Part shown: one piece after another, positions 34,014 to 43,966 of the stretch
Position numbering within the stretch: position 1 is the first letter of the stretch
Layout: each line of letters opens with the position of its first letter
Assembly: GCF_030406905.1 (NCBI RefSeq)
Contig: NZ_CP129137.1
Location: forward strand, 7,037,501 to 7,101,500
Source: Streptomyces sp. HUAS CB01
Lineage (GTDB): Bacteria; Actinomycetota; Actinomycetes; Streptomycetales; Streptomycetaceae
Reading direction: 5' to 3'
DNA: 64,000 nucleotides
Made by a program: the position numbers and the translations under genes
The notes under the pieces: generated by a model
What the model was told of the DNA's origin: nothing
Database searches by the model: none
The model's input: the letters and a program-made list of their open reading frames with translations, nothing else

Positions 34014-35168
34014 ATGGCCGGAGCGGTGGAAGTGGAAGTGGGCGGGCGGACCGTCCGTGTGTCCAATCCGGACAAGGTGTACTTCCCCGAACGCGGCTAC
34101 ACCAAGATGGACATGGTCCAGTACTACCTCGCCGTCGGCGACGGCATCACCCGTGCGCTGCGGGACCGGCCCACCACCCTGGAGCGCTACCCCGACGGGG
34201 TGACCGGCGAGTCGTTCTTCCAGAAGCGCGCTCCCAAGTACCTCCCCGACTGGATCCCCACCGCCCACATCACGTTCCCCAGCGGCCGTTCGGCCGACGA
34301 GATGTGCCCGACCGAACCCGCCGCCGTGGCCTGGGCCGCCAACCTCGGCGCCGTCACCTTCCACCCGTGGCCGGTCCGCCGCGACGACACCGACCACCCC
34401 GACGAACTGCGCATCGACCTCGATCCGCAGCCCGGCACCGAATACGCCGACGCCGTCCGCGCCGCCCACGAGCTGCGGGACGTCCTCGACGAGACAGGGC
34501 TGCGCGGCTGGCCCAAGACGTCCGGCGGACGGGGACTCCATGTGTTCGTCCCCATCGAACCGCGCTGGACGTTCACCCAGGTGCGGCGCGCCGCCATCGC
34601 CTGCGGCCGGCAGCTGGAGCGCAGGATGCCCGACCACGTCACCATCAAGTGGTGGAAGGAGGAGCGCGGTGCGCGGATCTTCGTCGACTACAACCAGACC
34701 GCCCGCGACCGCACCGTCGCCTCCGCCTACTCCGTACGGCCCCGCCCGCACGCCCCGGTCTCCGCGCCGCTGCGCTGGGAGGAGATCGACGACGCCGTCC
34801 CCGAGGACTTCGACATCGTGACGATGCGGACGCGCTACGCCGAGGCCGGTGACGTCCACGCCGACATGGACGACCGGCGCTTCGGCCTCGAGGCGCTGCT
34901 GGAGCTCGCCCGCCGTGACGAGGCCGAGCACGGACTGGGCGATCTGCCGTACCCGCCGGAGTACCCCAAGATGCCCGGCGAGCCGAAGCGGGTCCAGCCG
35001 AGCCGCGCGAAGAAGGACGCCCCGGCAGGCGGGCCCGCGAGGAAGACCGGGCGCGCGCCCGCGAAGCCGCGGGGCGACGCCGGGGAAGGGACGCCGGGGG
35101 AGACGGGGCCGGGAGAGGCGGGCCCGGGGAAGACGGGGCCGGGGAAGACGGGGCCGGGTGACGGCTGA
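34014..35168 (+). CDS. LigD-type primase-polymerase domain protein (NHEJ polymerase)
   Basis: 384 residues from ATG at 34014; an in-frame ATG at 33978 is possible. The archaeo-eukaryotic primase catalytic Asp pair is in LRIDLDPQPGTEYADAV; TSGGRGLHVFVPIEPRW and IFVDYNQTARDRTVASAYSV are other polymerase-domain landmarks. The tail of about 40 residues has Gly/Pro/Lys/Thr repeats (GPGKTGPGKTGPGDG) and is probably disordered. It would fill gaps with ribo- or deoxyribonucleotides during end joining. It shares a 52-bp divergent promoter with the ligase gene, so both are probably co-regulated. Confidence 0.9.
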   Translation: MAGAVEVEVGGRTVRVSNPDKVYFPERGYTKMDMVQYYLAVGDGITRALRDRPTTLERYPDGVTGESFFQKRAPKYLPDWIPTAHITFPSGRSADEMCPTEPAAVAWAANLGAVTFHPWPVRRDDTDHPDELRIDLDPQPGTEYADAVRAAHELRDVLDETGLRGWPKTSGGRGLHVFVPIEPRWTFTQVRRAAIACGRQLERRMPDHVTIKWWKEERGARIFVDYNQTARDRTVASAYSVRPRPHAPVSAPLRWEEIDDAVPEDFDIVTMRTRYAEAGDVHADMDDRRFGLEALLELARRDEAEHGLGDLPYPPEYPKMPGEPKRVQPSRAKKDAPAGGPARKTGRAPAKPRGDAGEGTPGETGPGEAGPGKTGPGKTGPGDG

Positions 35169-35197
35169 TCCGGAGCGTCGGACCGTCCGCAGCACGC

Positions 35198-35233
35198 GTG
35201 TGCCCCACCGCCCGCCGGGGCGGTGGGGCACAC
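35198..35233. terminator. Bidirectional terminator
   Basis: A perfect 16-bp stem (GTGTGCCCCACCGCCC with its complement) and 4-nt loop lie between convergent genes ending at 35168 (+) and 35256 (-). Confidence 0.85.
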
Positions 35234-35255
35234 CGTGGCCGCGGGGCCGACTCGG

Positions 35256-37472
35256 CTACAGCTCCTTGACGCGGATGTTGCGGTACGAGATCACATCGGT
35301 GGTGCCGTGCACCTGGAGGCCGATGTAGCCCTGGGCGTAGCGCCGCCCGTCCGTGCCGGGGTCGTCGGCCCGCGCCGGGACGAACTCCTGGCCGCCGCTG
35401 TTCTCGAACTCGTTGATCAGGACACCGTTGCGGTAGACCGAGTAGTGCTGGCCCTCCACCCGGATCTCGTAGTCGTTCCAGGTGCCCTTCGGGGTGACCC
35501 CGGCCCCGCCGAGACCGACGCGGTCGAAGCCGTAGACGGAGCCGGTCTTGTACATGTCGCCGTCGGGCCGGTCCAGGACCTGCACCTCATGGCCGTACTT
35601 GATGGCCACCCACTCCGGCCGCGGCTCCTCCGGGTTGTCGTGCACGTACGGGAAGCGCACGAACACACCACTGTTGGCGTTGCCGGTGCCCGGGGCGTCG
35701 TCCCGCCACTGGAGCTTCAGCGAGAAGTCGCCGTACTGCCGCTGCGGGAACCACAGCATGCCCAGGCCGCCCTTGGTGGTGCCGCTGGTCATCGTCCCGT
35801 CGGCGTTGAGACCGAACGAACCGCCGCCCACGTGCTGCCACTTGGCGAACGAGGCGGCCGTGCCGTCGAACAGGTCGCGGTAGCCGGCGGTCTGGCCCGG
35901 CTTGCCGATACCGGACTGCTTGGCGGCCTTGTAGATCTTCCTGTGCTCGCGCTGGTCGATCACGCCGTCGGCCAGGAGCCGGTCCAGCACCGCGTCGACG
36001 TGCTTGAGGAACAGGGCGTGGGAGCTCCAGTCCTTCTCGTCCTCGATCAGCTCGTTGATCGTGCACCGGGAGCGGGTGACCCGGTTCGGCACACCCGTGT
36101 CGACGGTGCCGACGATCACGGTCAGCCGCTCGTCGTACTCCGGGCAGTTCGGGGCGGGGACGCCGCCGCTCTCCGCGACCGTGAAGGACTCCTTCTTCGC
36201 CTCGGAGGTGTTGCCGGCCTTGTCGGTGGCCCGGTACTGCACGGTGTGGAACCCGACCCGGTCGACGATCACGGGCGCGGTGTAGGCCAGGTACGGGCCC
36301 GCGTCGAGCGAGTACTCGATGCGTTCCACACCCGAGTCCGTGTCCGCCGCCGTCACCGTCACCGTGGCGCTGGTGATGTACGCACCGTCCGAGTTCCTGG
36401 TTCCGGTCACCGTCGCCGCGGTCGTCGGCGGGGTCTTGTCGTCCGTCGGCGGGGCGACGACGGTGAAGTCGACGGCCTTCTCGGCGGCGGTGTTGCCGGC
36501 CTTGTCGGTGGCGCGGTAGCGGACCTTGTGGGTGCCGGTCTCGTGGACCATCACGGGTGCGGTGTAGGGCTGCCAGGCCCCGTCCGCGCCCAGCGCGTAC
36601 TCGATGGTGTTGACCCCGGAGCCCGTGTCGGAGGCGGTCACGGTGACCGTCGCCATGCCCAGGTACTCGCCCTGCTCGTTCTTCTCGCCGCTCACGGTCG
36701 CCGACGTCTCCGGCGGGGTCTTGTCGTCCGTCGGCGGGGCGACGACGGTGAAGTCGACGGCCTTCTCGGCGGCGGTGTTGCCGGCCTTGTCGGTGGCGCG
36801 GTAGCGGACCTTGTGGGTGCCGGTCTCGTGGACCATCACGGGTGCGGTGTAGGGCTGCCAGGCCCCGTCCGCGCCCAGCGCGTACTCGACGGTGTTGACC
36901 CCCGAACCGGCATCCGTCGCCGCCACGGTCACCGAGGCGTGGCCGATGTAGGCGCCGTCGGCGTTCTTCTCGCCCTCGACCTTCGCGGAGGTCTCGGGCG
37001 CCGTCGTGTCCTCACCGCCCGGGTCGGTCACCGTGAGGATGCCCTGCATCTGGCCGTGGCCGGGGATCGTGCAGTGGAAGCGGTACCGCCCCGGCGTCAG
37101 CGTGACCTCGACCGAGTACTTCCCGCCCTGGTCGTCGTTGGGGTTCGCCAGGATGTTCAGCGGAACGTCGTTGTTGTACTCGGGATCCGAGACGTCGAAG
37201 GACAGCGTGTGCGGCATCCCGGTGGTGTTGCCGGTCGCCTTGCTGTTCTCGAAGACGATCGTCGTCGCGCCCGCCACCGCGGTCGTCGGGAACGACAGAT
37301 AGCGGTCGATCGGGTCGCCCGCGGTCCAGGTGAGCGTCTGGGCCGCGGTCGTGTCCGCCTCCCGTTCACCGGCCCGCCCGTAGGCGACGGTCGAGGTCAG
37401 CCCGAGCACCGTCACGAGCGCGCCCAGCAGCGCCGTCCACAGCCGGAGCTGTCCCTGCCGGAGGATTCTCAC
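35256..37472 (-). CDS. Secreted cupredoxin / Ig-like repeat / DUF1080 protein
   Basis: 738 residues from GTG at 37472, overlapping the previous stop (GTGA). After a signal segment (LWTALLGALVTVLGLTSTVA) comes a cupredoxin-like domain with His in MPHTLSF and the copper-site text RFHCTIPGHGQMQG. Three OmpL47-type Ig-like repeats follow (each DSGVxxxEYxLxxG-like, with TGTHKVRYRATDKAGNTAAE), then a DUF1080/3-keto-disaccharide-hydrolase-like domain (FDGTAASFAKWQHVGGGSFG; SGVFVRFPYVHDNPEEPRPE). It should bind copper and carbohydrate outside the cell. Two of the Ig-like repeats are almost identical in DNA. It is coupled to the ThuA/dehydrogenase gene. Confidence 0.87.
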   Translation of the reverse strand: MRILRQGQLRLWTALLGALVTVLGLTSTVAYGRAGEREADTTAAQTLTWTAGDPIDRYLSFPTTAVAGATTIVFENSKATGNTTGMPHTLSFDVSDPEYNNDVPLNILANPNDDQGGKYSVEVTLTPGRYRFHCTIPGHGQMQGILTVTDPGGEDTTAPETSAKVEGEKNADGAYIGHASVTVAATDAGSGVNTVEYALGADGAWQPYTAPVMVHETGTHKVRYRATDKAGNTAAEKAVDFTVVAPPTDDKTPPETSATVSGEKNEQGEYLGMATVTVTASDTGSGVNTIEYALGADGAWQPYTAPVMVHETGTHKVRYRATDKAGNTAAEKAVDFTVVAPPTDDKTPPTTAATVTGTRNSDGAYITSATVTVTAADTDSGVERIEYSLDAGPYLAYTAPVIVDRVGFHTVQYRATDKAGNTSEAKKESFTVAESGGVPAPNCPEYDERLTVIVGTVDTGVPNRVTRSRCTINELIEDEKDWSSHALFLKHVDAVLDRLLADGVIDQREHRKIYKAAKQSGIGKPGQTAGYRDLFDGTAASFAKWQHVGGGSFGLNADGTMTSGTTKGGLGMLWFPQRQYGDFSLKLQWRDDAPGTGNANSGVFVRFPYVHDNPEEPRPEWVAIKYGHEVQVLDRPDGDMYKTGSVYGFDRVGLGGAGVTPKGTWNDYEIRVEGQHYSVYRNGVLINEFENSGGQEFVPARADDPGTDGRRYAQGYIGLQVHGTTDVISYRNIRVKEL
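36426..36889. repeat. 179-bp identical direct repeat inside the OmpL47-type region
   Basis: 36426-36604 is identical to 36711-36889 (offset 285 bp, or 95 residues). Adjacent repeats diverge around this block, so it is a recent duplication or gene-conversion product and can recombine to change domain number. Confidence 0.9.
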
Positions 37473-39961
37473 TGCTGCGCCGCCTTCCTTGCGAGCTGAT
37501 CGGCGGCCGGGGTGGGCCCGCCGCCCTTGTACGTCACACGCCACAGCGCGGACCGGGAATCGGAGGTGAAGAAGCCGCGCCCGTAGTCCAGGACGTACAG
37601 CGAACCGTCCGGGGCGAACTTCCAGTCCATGAGGTTGCGGATACCGTCCGTGCCGACCGGGATGATCTTCTTCAGGGACTCGGCGTGCACGGGCAGTCCG
37701 CCCTTGCCGACCGTCTTCGGGTCGGTCAGCACCGCGTGCCGCGGCTGGTCGCCGTCGTAGAAGTCGCCCACGAACCACTTGCCGTCCCAGTACGCGGGCC
37801 AGCGCACGGCCGGGTCGCCCTTCGCGTCGTCGAACCGGTACACCGGGCCGTTCATCGTCGCCTGACCACCGCCCTTCAGCCACGGCAGCAGCAGCTTCTG
37901 CTCCTCCACCTTGTAGCTGGGCACACCGGCGGCGTCGCGCGGGTAGTCCGGGCCGCCGCCCTGCGGCGAGTACCAGATCGTGTTCGGCGTCACCGGCGGC
38001 AGGTTCACCAGGCCGTCGTTGTTCGGTGACTCGTTCTTCGGCCTGGCGCAGTCGTACCAGCCGAGCGGCACGCTCGGGTCGGGCAGGTTGCGGTCCCGGT
38101 AGGGCTGGTTGTTGCCCATGCAGAACGGCCAGCCGTGGTTCCCCGCCTTGGTGATCGCGGCGAACGTGTCGTACTTCGCCGGGCCCCACGTCGTCGACGG
38201 CGAACCGGCGTCCGGGCCGACCCAGCCCGCGTACAGGATGTCGGTCGTCCTGTCGACGAAGATCCGCGCCGGGTTGCGCACGCCCATCACATAGATCTCG
38301 CCGCGGGTCTTGCCGCCGCCCTCGTCCGGCTCCTCACCGGTGAAGAGGTTGCCCGCGGGGAGGGTGTACGTCCCGTCGTCCTCCGGGTGGATCCGCAGGA
38401 TCTTGCCGTTGAGGTTGTTGGTGTTGCCGGCCGTGCGCCGTGCGTCCGCGAACGAGACGCCCCTGAAGTTCGGCTGCGGGTTGTTGCCCGAGTAACCGGA
38501 GCTGAAGCCGGACGAGTTGTTGTCACCGGTGGCGACGTAGAGGTTGCCCTTGGAGTCGAAGGCCATCCCGCCGCCCGAGTGGCAGCAGCTGTGGATCTGC
38601 ACCGGCCACTTCAGCAGCACCTTCTCGCTCGCCGTGTCGAGTTTGTTGGTGGCGAGGTCCAGGGTGAAGCGGGAGACGTAACGCTCCGCCATGTGCGTGT
38701 CGCGGTTGATCCGCGAGTGCGGTGTGTAGTGCAGATACACCCAGCCGTTGGTCTGGAACTCCGGGTCGAGCTCGATGCCGAGGAGCCCCTCCTCGTTCTT
38801 GGTGAGCTCGTCTCCGCCGCCCTTGTTGCCGAAGACCGTGAGCGCGCCCGCGAGGGTCACCTTCTTCGTCTTCGGGTCGTAGACGTGGACCTCGCCCCTG
38901 CCCTTGCCGATGTCCGGGTTGTTCCAGTCGGTCACGACCGGCTGGGACGAGTCCGCGCCGCCGCGCCCGATGTACAGGATCCGCCCGTCGGGCGCCGCGA
39001 CCAGGCCGTGCGGCTCGCCGATCTGGTCGTTCTGTCCGGGCTGGTTGGGCTGGGTCACCCGCTGCGCCGTGTAGTTGGCGGTGATGGTGGCCTTGCAGTC
39101 CGCCTGCGAGGTGCGGGACGTCCAGGCCAGCGCGCCGCGCAGATGGTCCCGGAAGTCCGTCTCGGCGAACGAGTCGGCCGTCCCGCCCATGCCGGTGTAG
39201 AAGGAGCGGCCGCCGTCGTAGTCCCGGCACCAGGACACGGGGTGGTCCCAGCCGTTGGCGCCCTGGCCCGGCTGGTACGAGCTCTCCTTGACCCGGGCCA
39301 CGGTGTGGACCGAACCGGACGGGTTCACCGACCAGTTGAGCCATCTGTCGGGCCGCTTCCAGTTCAGCGGGAGGCTCTTGGTCGCCGGGTGGAGCCGGTC
39401 GCCGACCTCGACGACCGCGCGCTGGACGGCGGCCGGTGAGGTGGTGGGCCGGGCGCCCACGAGACCGGTGAACCAGTCCGAGTACGGCTCCGCGCGGGCG
39501 GCGTCGTGGATGCCGACGAAACCGCCGCCCGCCTCCATGTACGCCTCCAGGCCCGCCTCCTGCTCGGGGTCGAGCACGTCCCCGCCGCCGGTCAGGAAGA
39601 CCACGGCGTTGTACCGGCCGAGCTTCTTGGCGTTGGTGAAGACGGACGCGTCGTCGGTGGCCTCGGTGCGGAACCTGCCCGCCGCCGGCCCCGTCAGCCC
39701 GATCTGCTCGATGGCCGCGATCCCGGGGTCGACGGTCGGCGGCTCCTGGCCGGCGGAGGCATGGAAGACGAGCACCCGTACGTTCGCGCCACCCGGTGGC
39801 GATGGCAGGGACAACGTTGTCGTCCTGGGCGACAGAGGATCCGGCGCGGGTCTCGCCGTCGCGGCGGTCCCGCCGAGCAAGGACGCGGCCATCGTCCCGG
39901 CCAGCAGTGCCGCCGCCGTCCCGCGACGGGATCTCGACCGGTGATGTGGTGCGCGGTGCAT
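37469..39961 (-). CDS. Secreted ThuA-domain / glucose-sorbosone-dehydrogenase-like protein
   Basis: 830 residues from ATG at 39961 (a GTG 12 nt upstream is possible). A basic N-terminus and hydrophobic run ([20 protein letters not shown]) form a signal peptide. Residues ~60-290 are a ThuA glutamine-amidotransferase-like domain ([32 protein letters not shown]). Residues ~310-800 are a PQQ-type sugar-dehydrogenase beta-propeller ([39 protein letters not shown]). The pairing occurs widely in actinomycetes for extracellular sugar or polymer oxidation. It is coupled to the cupredoxin/DUF1080 gene and divergent from a laccase, which hints at a joint extracellular redox function. Confidence 0.88.
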   Translation of the reverse strand: MHRAPHHRSRSRRGTAAALLAGTMAASLLGGTAATARPAPDPLSPRTTTLSLPSPPGGANVRVLVFHASAGQEPPTVDPGIAAIEQIGLTGPAAGRFRTEATDDASVFTNAKKLGRYNAVVFLTGGGDVLDPEQEAGLEAYMEAGGGFVGIHDAARAEPYSDWFTGLVGARPTTSPAAVQRAVVEVGDRLHPATKSLPLNWKRPDRWLNWSVNPSGSVHTVARVKESSYQPGQGANGWDHPVSWCRDYDGGRSFYTGMGGTADSFAETDFRDHLRGALAWTSRTSQADCKATITANYTAQRVTQPNQPGQNDQIGEPHGLVAAPDGRILYIGRGGADSSQPVVTDWNNPDIGKGRGEVHVYDPKTKKVTLAGALTVFGNKGGGDELTKNEEGLLGIELDPEFQTNGWVYLHYTPHSRINRDTHMAERYVSRFTLDLATNKLDTASEKVLLKWPVQIHSCCHSGGGMAFDSKGNLYVATGDNNSSGFSSGYSGNNPQPNFRGVSFADARRTAGNTNNLNGKILRIHPEDDGTYTLPAGNLFTGEEPDEGGGKTRGEIYVMGVRNPARIFVDRTTDILYAGWVGPDAGSPSTTWGPAKYDTFAAITKAGNHGWPFCMGNNQPYRDRNLPDPSVPLGWYDCARPKNESPNNDGLVNLPPVTPNTIWYSPQGGGPDYPRDAAGVPSYKVEEQKLLLPWLKGGGQATMNGPVYRFDDAKGDPAVRWPAYWDGKWFVGDFYDGDQPRHAVLTDPKTVGKGGLPVHAESLKKIIPVGTDGIRNLMDWKFAPDGSLYVLDYGRGFFTSDSRSALWRVTYKGGGPTPAADQLARKAAQQ

Positions 39962-40141
39962 GTGGTCACCCACCCCTCATTGGTCACAGCAACAGCCGTG
40001 AAGCTAGACCTCTTTCGGCGAACCGCCAATAGGTATGGTCGCAATCCGACGAACTTTGTCCTGGGTGTGGAGAAACGAAGATCAGCCGACTACGGTGTGC
40101 CCGGCCCAACCCGATTTTCCTTATGGCACTGGGGAGTTCAC
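39962..40141. promoter_or_regulatory. Divergent promoter region between the ThuA/dehydrogenase and laccase genes
   Basis: 180 bp, relatively AT-rich around 39995-40120, serves both transcription directions. No single palindrome stands out to me. Confidence 0.45.
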
Positions 40142-41188
40142 ATGGACAGACGGAGCTTCAACCGGCGCCTGCTGGCGGGCGGCGCGGTCGCGGCGACGGG
40201 TGTGACATCGTTGTCCCTTGCCACCGCTTCCGCCGCGACCTCCGCCGAGGGCGCACCGAAGACTGCCCCGGCCGGCGGCCAGGTACGCCATCTCAAGCTG
40301 TACGCCGAGAAACTGCCGGACGGTCAGATGGGGTACGGCCTGGAGAAGGGCAAGGCGACGATCCCCGGTCCCGTGATCGAACTCGTCGAGGGGGACACCC
40401 TGCACATCGAGCTCGAGAACACCATGGACGTGCCCGCCAGCCTCCATGTCCACGGCGTGGACTACGACATCGCCAGCGACGGCACCCGGATGAGCAGGAG
40501 CCATGTGGAACCGGGTGCCACCCGCACCTACACCTGGCGCACCCACGCCCCGGGTCGGCGCAAGGACGGCACCTGGCGGGCGGGCAGCGCGGGTTACTGG
40601 CACTACCACGACCATGTGGTGGGAACGGACCACGGCACCGGTGGCATCCGCAAGGGACTGTACGGAGCCGTCGTGGTGCGCAGGAAGGGCGACCTGCTGC
40701 CGGACAGGCAGTTCACGATCGTCTTCAACGACATGACCATCAACAACCGGCCGGGCCACCAGAGTCCGGACTTCCGGGCGACCGTGGGCGACCGGGTCGA
40801 GATCGTGATGATCACGCACGGCGAGTACTACCACACCTTCCATATGCACGGCCACCGCTGGGCGGACAACAGGACCGGCCTGCTGACCGGCCCCGACGAC
40901 CCCTCCCGGATCATCGACAACAAGATCACGGGGCCGGCGGACTCCTTCGGCTTCCAGATCATCGCGGGTGAGGGCGTGGGCGCCGGCGCGTGGATGTACC
41001 ACTGCCATGTGCAGAGCCACTCGGACATGGGGATGGCGGGACTCTTCCTGGTGGCCAAGCCGGACGGGACGATCCCCGGGTACGAGCCGCACCATCCGGC
41101 GGCATCGGCGGCACCCGGCGCGAAGGGCGCCAAGGGCGCTTCAGGGGAGTCGAGTTCGTCGGACGCGTCCACGGAGCACGCGCACTGA
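40142..41188 (+). CDS. Small two-domain laccase (SLAC-type multicopper oxidase)
   Basis: 348 residues, near the known size of Streptomyces small laccases. The twin-arginine signal is [16 protein letters not shown]. Copper ligand motifs are [36 protein letters not shown] and [16 protein letters not shown], giving the type 1 site and the interdomain trinuclear cluster. The enzyme oxidises phenols or amines with oxygen outside the cell and works as a trimer. The C-terminus is Ala/Lys/Ser-rich and probably disordered. ATG at 40142. It is divergent from the ThuA/dehydrogenase gene and may share regulation or copper supply. Confidence 0.92.
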   Translation: MDRRSFNRRLLAGGAVAATGVTSLSLATASAATSAEGAPKTAPAGGQVRHLKLYAEKLPDGQMGYGLEKGKATIPGPVIELVEGDTLHIELENTMDVPASLHVHGVDYDIASDGTRMSRSHVEPGATRTYTWRTHAPGRRKDGTWRAGSAGYWHYHDHVVGTDHGTGGIRKGLYGAVVVRRKGDLLPDRQFTIVFNDMTINNRPGHQSPDFRATVGDRVEIVMITHGEYYHTFHMHGHRWADNRTGLLTGPDDPSRIIDNKITGPADSFGFQIIAGEGVGAGAWMYHCHVQSHSDMGMAGLFLVAKPDGTIPGYEPHHPAASAAPGAKGAKGASGESSSSDASTEHAH

Positions 41189-41534
41189 GCGGCTGAGCGG
41201 GGCCGTCCCTCCACGGTCCCGTCCCGGACGCCTCGACCGCGACAAGGGGCGGGGGATACGTGCGGGGCCACCCGTTGCGCAACGGGCGTCATGGTCCCTC
41301 GTCGGGCCGCCGCGCCCAACCGTGTCGCGGCGACGACGGTGCGGACCGGGAGGGGGACGGCCGGAGACGGCCTGCGCGGGGAATGCGGACGAGGCTCCCG
41401 TGCAGGTGTCGTGCACCCGCGCGGCCTGCGGGCCGTGCGGGTGTCGCGTACGCGTCCGGCGCGGGGCGCGACCGATGCCCCACGCGTGCGGGGCCGGGGC
41501 TCTCCCCGGGGTACCGCCGCCCGCCGCGGCTTGC
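41189..41534. other. Convergent intergenic region
   Basis: 346 bp between the laccase (+) and lipoprotein (-) genes. It contains a perfect 16-bp palindrome (CCCGTTGCGCAACGGG) at 41271-41286 that could form a terminator. No gene is convincing. Confidence 0.5.
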
Positions 41535-42065
41535 TCAGCGGCCGTAGCTCGCCCGGCACATGGCGACGAGGGAGGGGTCCGCCATCCCGTCCGAGGCCCG
41601 GCACAGGTCGCGCATGCCGTAGTCCGTACGCGGCCGGATCGGCCGTACCCCGGTGTGCTTCCCGCGCTTGCGCGGCGCCCTGGCCTGCTCCTTCGGCGCC
41701 GACTCGCCCCGACCGCCGCGCGCCCGCCGTTCCGGTGCGTCCGCACGCCCTTCACGCGCCGCTGGCACCCCCGCCGCGGCCGGTCCGCGTGCCTCGTCCC
41801 GCCGGTCGGCGCCCGCCTCGCGGGTGCCCGCGGGCCGGGGGCGCGGTGATGTCTGCGGCCCGGTGGAGGCCAGTTCGCCGTGGTCCGACGCCTGTTCGGT
41901 GCGGCGGTCGGCGAGCACGGGGGACGGCGAAGTGGTGCCGGCCGGCACGGGGCCGGGTGCCTGGGGCTGCGGCGGCGTCGCCGGTACGGAGACACAGCCG
42001 GTCGCCGCGAGACCGGTCGCGGCGAGCAGTACGGCGAGGGTGAGGGGCCTGATCCGGGGGTGCAT
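41535..42065 (-). CDS. Hypothetical lipoprotein
   Basis: 176 residues from ATG at 42065. The lipobox LAATGC follows a hydrophobic run (PLTLAVLLAATGLAATGCVS), so Cys24 should be lipidated. The rest is Pro/Ser/Arg/Glu-rich and disordered, with a short terminal segment DLCRASDGMADPSLVAMCRA containing a Cys pair. No enzymatic motif is visible. It is convergent with the laccase gene and divergent from the pseudogene at 42307. Confidence 0.75.
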   Translation of the reverse strand: MHPRIRPLTLAVLLAATGLAATGCVSVPATPPQPQAPGPVPAGTTSPSPVLADRRTEQASDHGELASTGPQTSPRPRPAGTREAGADRRDEARGPAAAGVPAAREGRADAPERRARGGRGESAPKEQARAPRKRGKHTGVRPIRPRTDYGMRDLCRASDGMADPSLVAMCRASYGR

Positions 42066-42306
42066 CCGTCCACCCTGCCGCAGCGAACGGCCGTTGTGCG
42101 GCGGGCACACGGCCGGACCACCGGCACGAGTGATCGCACGGGACGCAGGGCGACGCCGTACGGACAACCGGGCCGCCAGGGAGCGGGGCCGGTGAACTCG
42201 CCGGGCCACTGCCCGGGACCGCGCGGCCGGTTGGCGTTCCCGGACACACGGACGGGCTGACGCACGACGGGCAGAAGGACGGGCTGACGAACGGCCTCGG
42301 CCGGGG

Positions 42307-42830
42307 TACGGACTGCGCTGGGCGCGGCCGGAGATCGGGCCGGCGTATCCGCTCGACTCGGGCCCCGGGGTGATGCTGCGCTTCCTGGACGCGACCGAGC
42401 GCCCCTTCGTCCTGGCGGCCCGGCAGTATCCCGCCGATCCCGGCAGGGCGCACGGCGGCGTCCAGCCGTCCACGCCTCCGCGCACGTCCCGGACGGTTGT
42501 CCGGCCGACGCCACGGAAGCCGTGCCGCGGCAGTTCGAACGCTTCGCCCCGGGAACAAGGGAACGGATCGTCGCGCTCGTCGCGCGGTCCGTCCCGGCCA
42601 CCGAGGCGTACGACCCCGACCACATGGGCGGCGACATCATCAACGGTTCCACCGGTGCGCTCCCACTGGTCCCGCGTCCCCGGCCCACCCCGTTCGACCC
42701 CTACGCCACGGGGGTGCCGGGTGTGCATCTGTGCTCCGCTGCCACCCCTGCCCGGTGCCGGGACGCACGGGATGTGCGGCCACGAGGCGGCCCGTGCCGC
42801 ACTGCGGGCGGCATCCCGGCGCCCCGTACG
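42307..42830 (+). pseudogene. Degraded phytoene-desaturase-like FAD oxidoreductase
   Basis: Three blocks from the C-terminal half of this flavoprotein family appear in order but in different frames: YGLRWARPEIGPAYPLDSGP then PFVLAARQYPADPGRA in one frame; VHASAHVPDGCPADATEAVP, RQFERFAPGTRERIVA, YDPDHMGGDIINGSTGALPL and PYATGVPGVHLCSAATP in another; then LPGAGTHGMCGHEAARAALR back in the first. The end matches the final FAD-binding region of such enzymes. The N-terminal FAD domain is missing, a middle section of perhaps 250 residues is deleted after LDATE, and two frameshifts remain. It is therefore a remnant with no product expected. Confidence 0.75.
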
Positions 42831-43048
42831 CCGTATGCGCCGAGGACCGCCGCGACGACGGCCGGCCGGGAACGCGGGACGGCGGCCGCCCCGGGTGCGG
42901 AGGGCCGGGACCGGTAGCACACTCGATGGGGTCGACGGCACACCCACGAGGGGGGTGAGGCACGACGACGGGCCCCGACGTCCCGGGGGCCACGAGGCTC
43001 GCGAGCCCCGTGGCGGGACCGCCGGCGGCCCACGAAGGAGCGACGTCC

Positions 43049-43861
43049 ATGCTCACCACCCGCTTTCTCACCGGCTCTCCGAACTGGCTCGACCTCGCCA
43101 CCCCCGACCTCCCGGGCGCGGCCTCGTTCTACGGCGACCTGTTCGGCTGGACGTTCCGTCCCACGGGTCCACAGGCCGGCGTTTACGGCATGTTCGAACT
43201 GGACGGGAGGACCGCGGCCGGAGGAATGACCGTCCCCCCGGAGCAGGGGGCGCCCGGCTGGACCCTCTACTTCCAGTCGCCCAGCGCCGACGACACGGCC
43301 GAACGGGTGAGGAACGGCGGCGGCGCCGTCACCCACGGACCCGCGGACGTGTGGGACCTCGGTCGCATGGCCCACTTCACCGACCCTGCGGGCGCGGGCT
43401 TCGCCACCTGGCAGCCCGGCACCAACCCGGGCCTCGACGTCGTGAACGAGACCGGCTCGCTGTGCTGGGCCGAGTTGTGCACCCCGGACCCGCACGCGGC
43501 GCTCGGCTTCTACCGTTCCGTCTTCGGGTGGGACGAGTTCGCCGTGCCCATCCCCGGCGGTGACACGTACGTCACCGTGAACCCGGCAGGCGCCGGCGAG
43601 GACGCGATGTTCGCGGGCCTCGTGGCCCTGGAGACCGACCCGGTGGACGTCGCCGGCGGCCCGTACTGGCTGCCGTACTTCGAGGTCACCGACACCGACG
43701 CGACCGCGGCGAAGGCCGAGGAGCTCGGCGGCACGGTCCGCACGGCGCCGATCGACCTCGAGGACGTCGGCCGCGTCGCCAAACTCGCCGACCCGTACGG
43801 GGCGCGCTTCGCGGTGATCGAGTCAGCGGCGAAGGGCGCGGGAGCGGCGGACGCCGCATGA
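43049..43861 (+). CDS. VOC-superfamily (glyoxalase/bleomycin-resistance-like) protein with two domains
   Basis: 270 residues, ATG at 43049 with AAGGAG upstream. Two betaalphabetabetabeta modules are visible: NWLDLATPDLPGAASFYGDL and FGWTFRPTG in the first, CWAELCTPDPHAALGFYRSV and FGWDEFAVP in the second; each ends with a DPAGAGFATWQ or DPYGARFAVIE strand. Members bind metals or small toxic molecules; the actual ligand is unknown. The gene is followed by the WhiB gene ~105 bp later. Confidence 0.87.
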   Translation: MLTTRFLTGSPNWLDLATPDLPGAASFYGDLFGWTFRPTGPQAGVYGMFELDGRTAAGGMTVPPEQGAPGWTLYFQSPSADDTAERVRNGGGAVTHGPADVWDLGRMAHFTDPAGAGFATWQPGTNPGLDVVNETGSLCWAELCTPDPHAALGFYRSVFGWDEFAVPIPGGDTYVTVNPAGAGEDAMFAGLVALETDPVDVAGGPYWLPYFEVTDTDATAAKAEELGGTVRTAPIDLEDVGRVAKLADPYGARFAVIESAAKGAGAADAA

Positions 43862-43966
43862 CGAGCCGCCCTTGGGCCGGACGATCCACGGGCCCAGGAT
43901 GGCCGAAACGCGGGCGTTGAGCATTCATTGACATGCCGTTTATCACCGCGAGGCAGCCTGTCGACC

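Noticed and set aside
32670..35231. Very long leftward frame covering the polymerase and ligase region
   Set aside because: Only 32888-33961 has ligase homology; the remainder is the mirror of the LigD-type polymerase gene.
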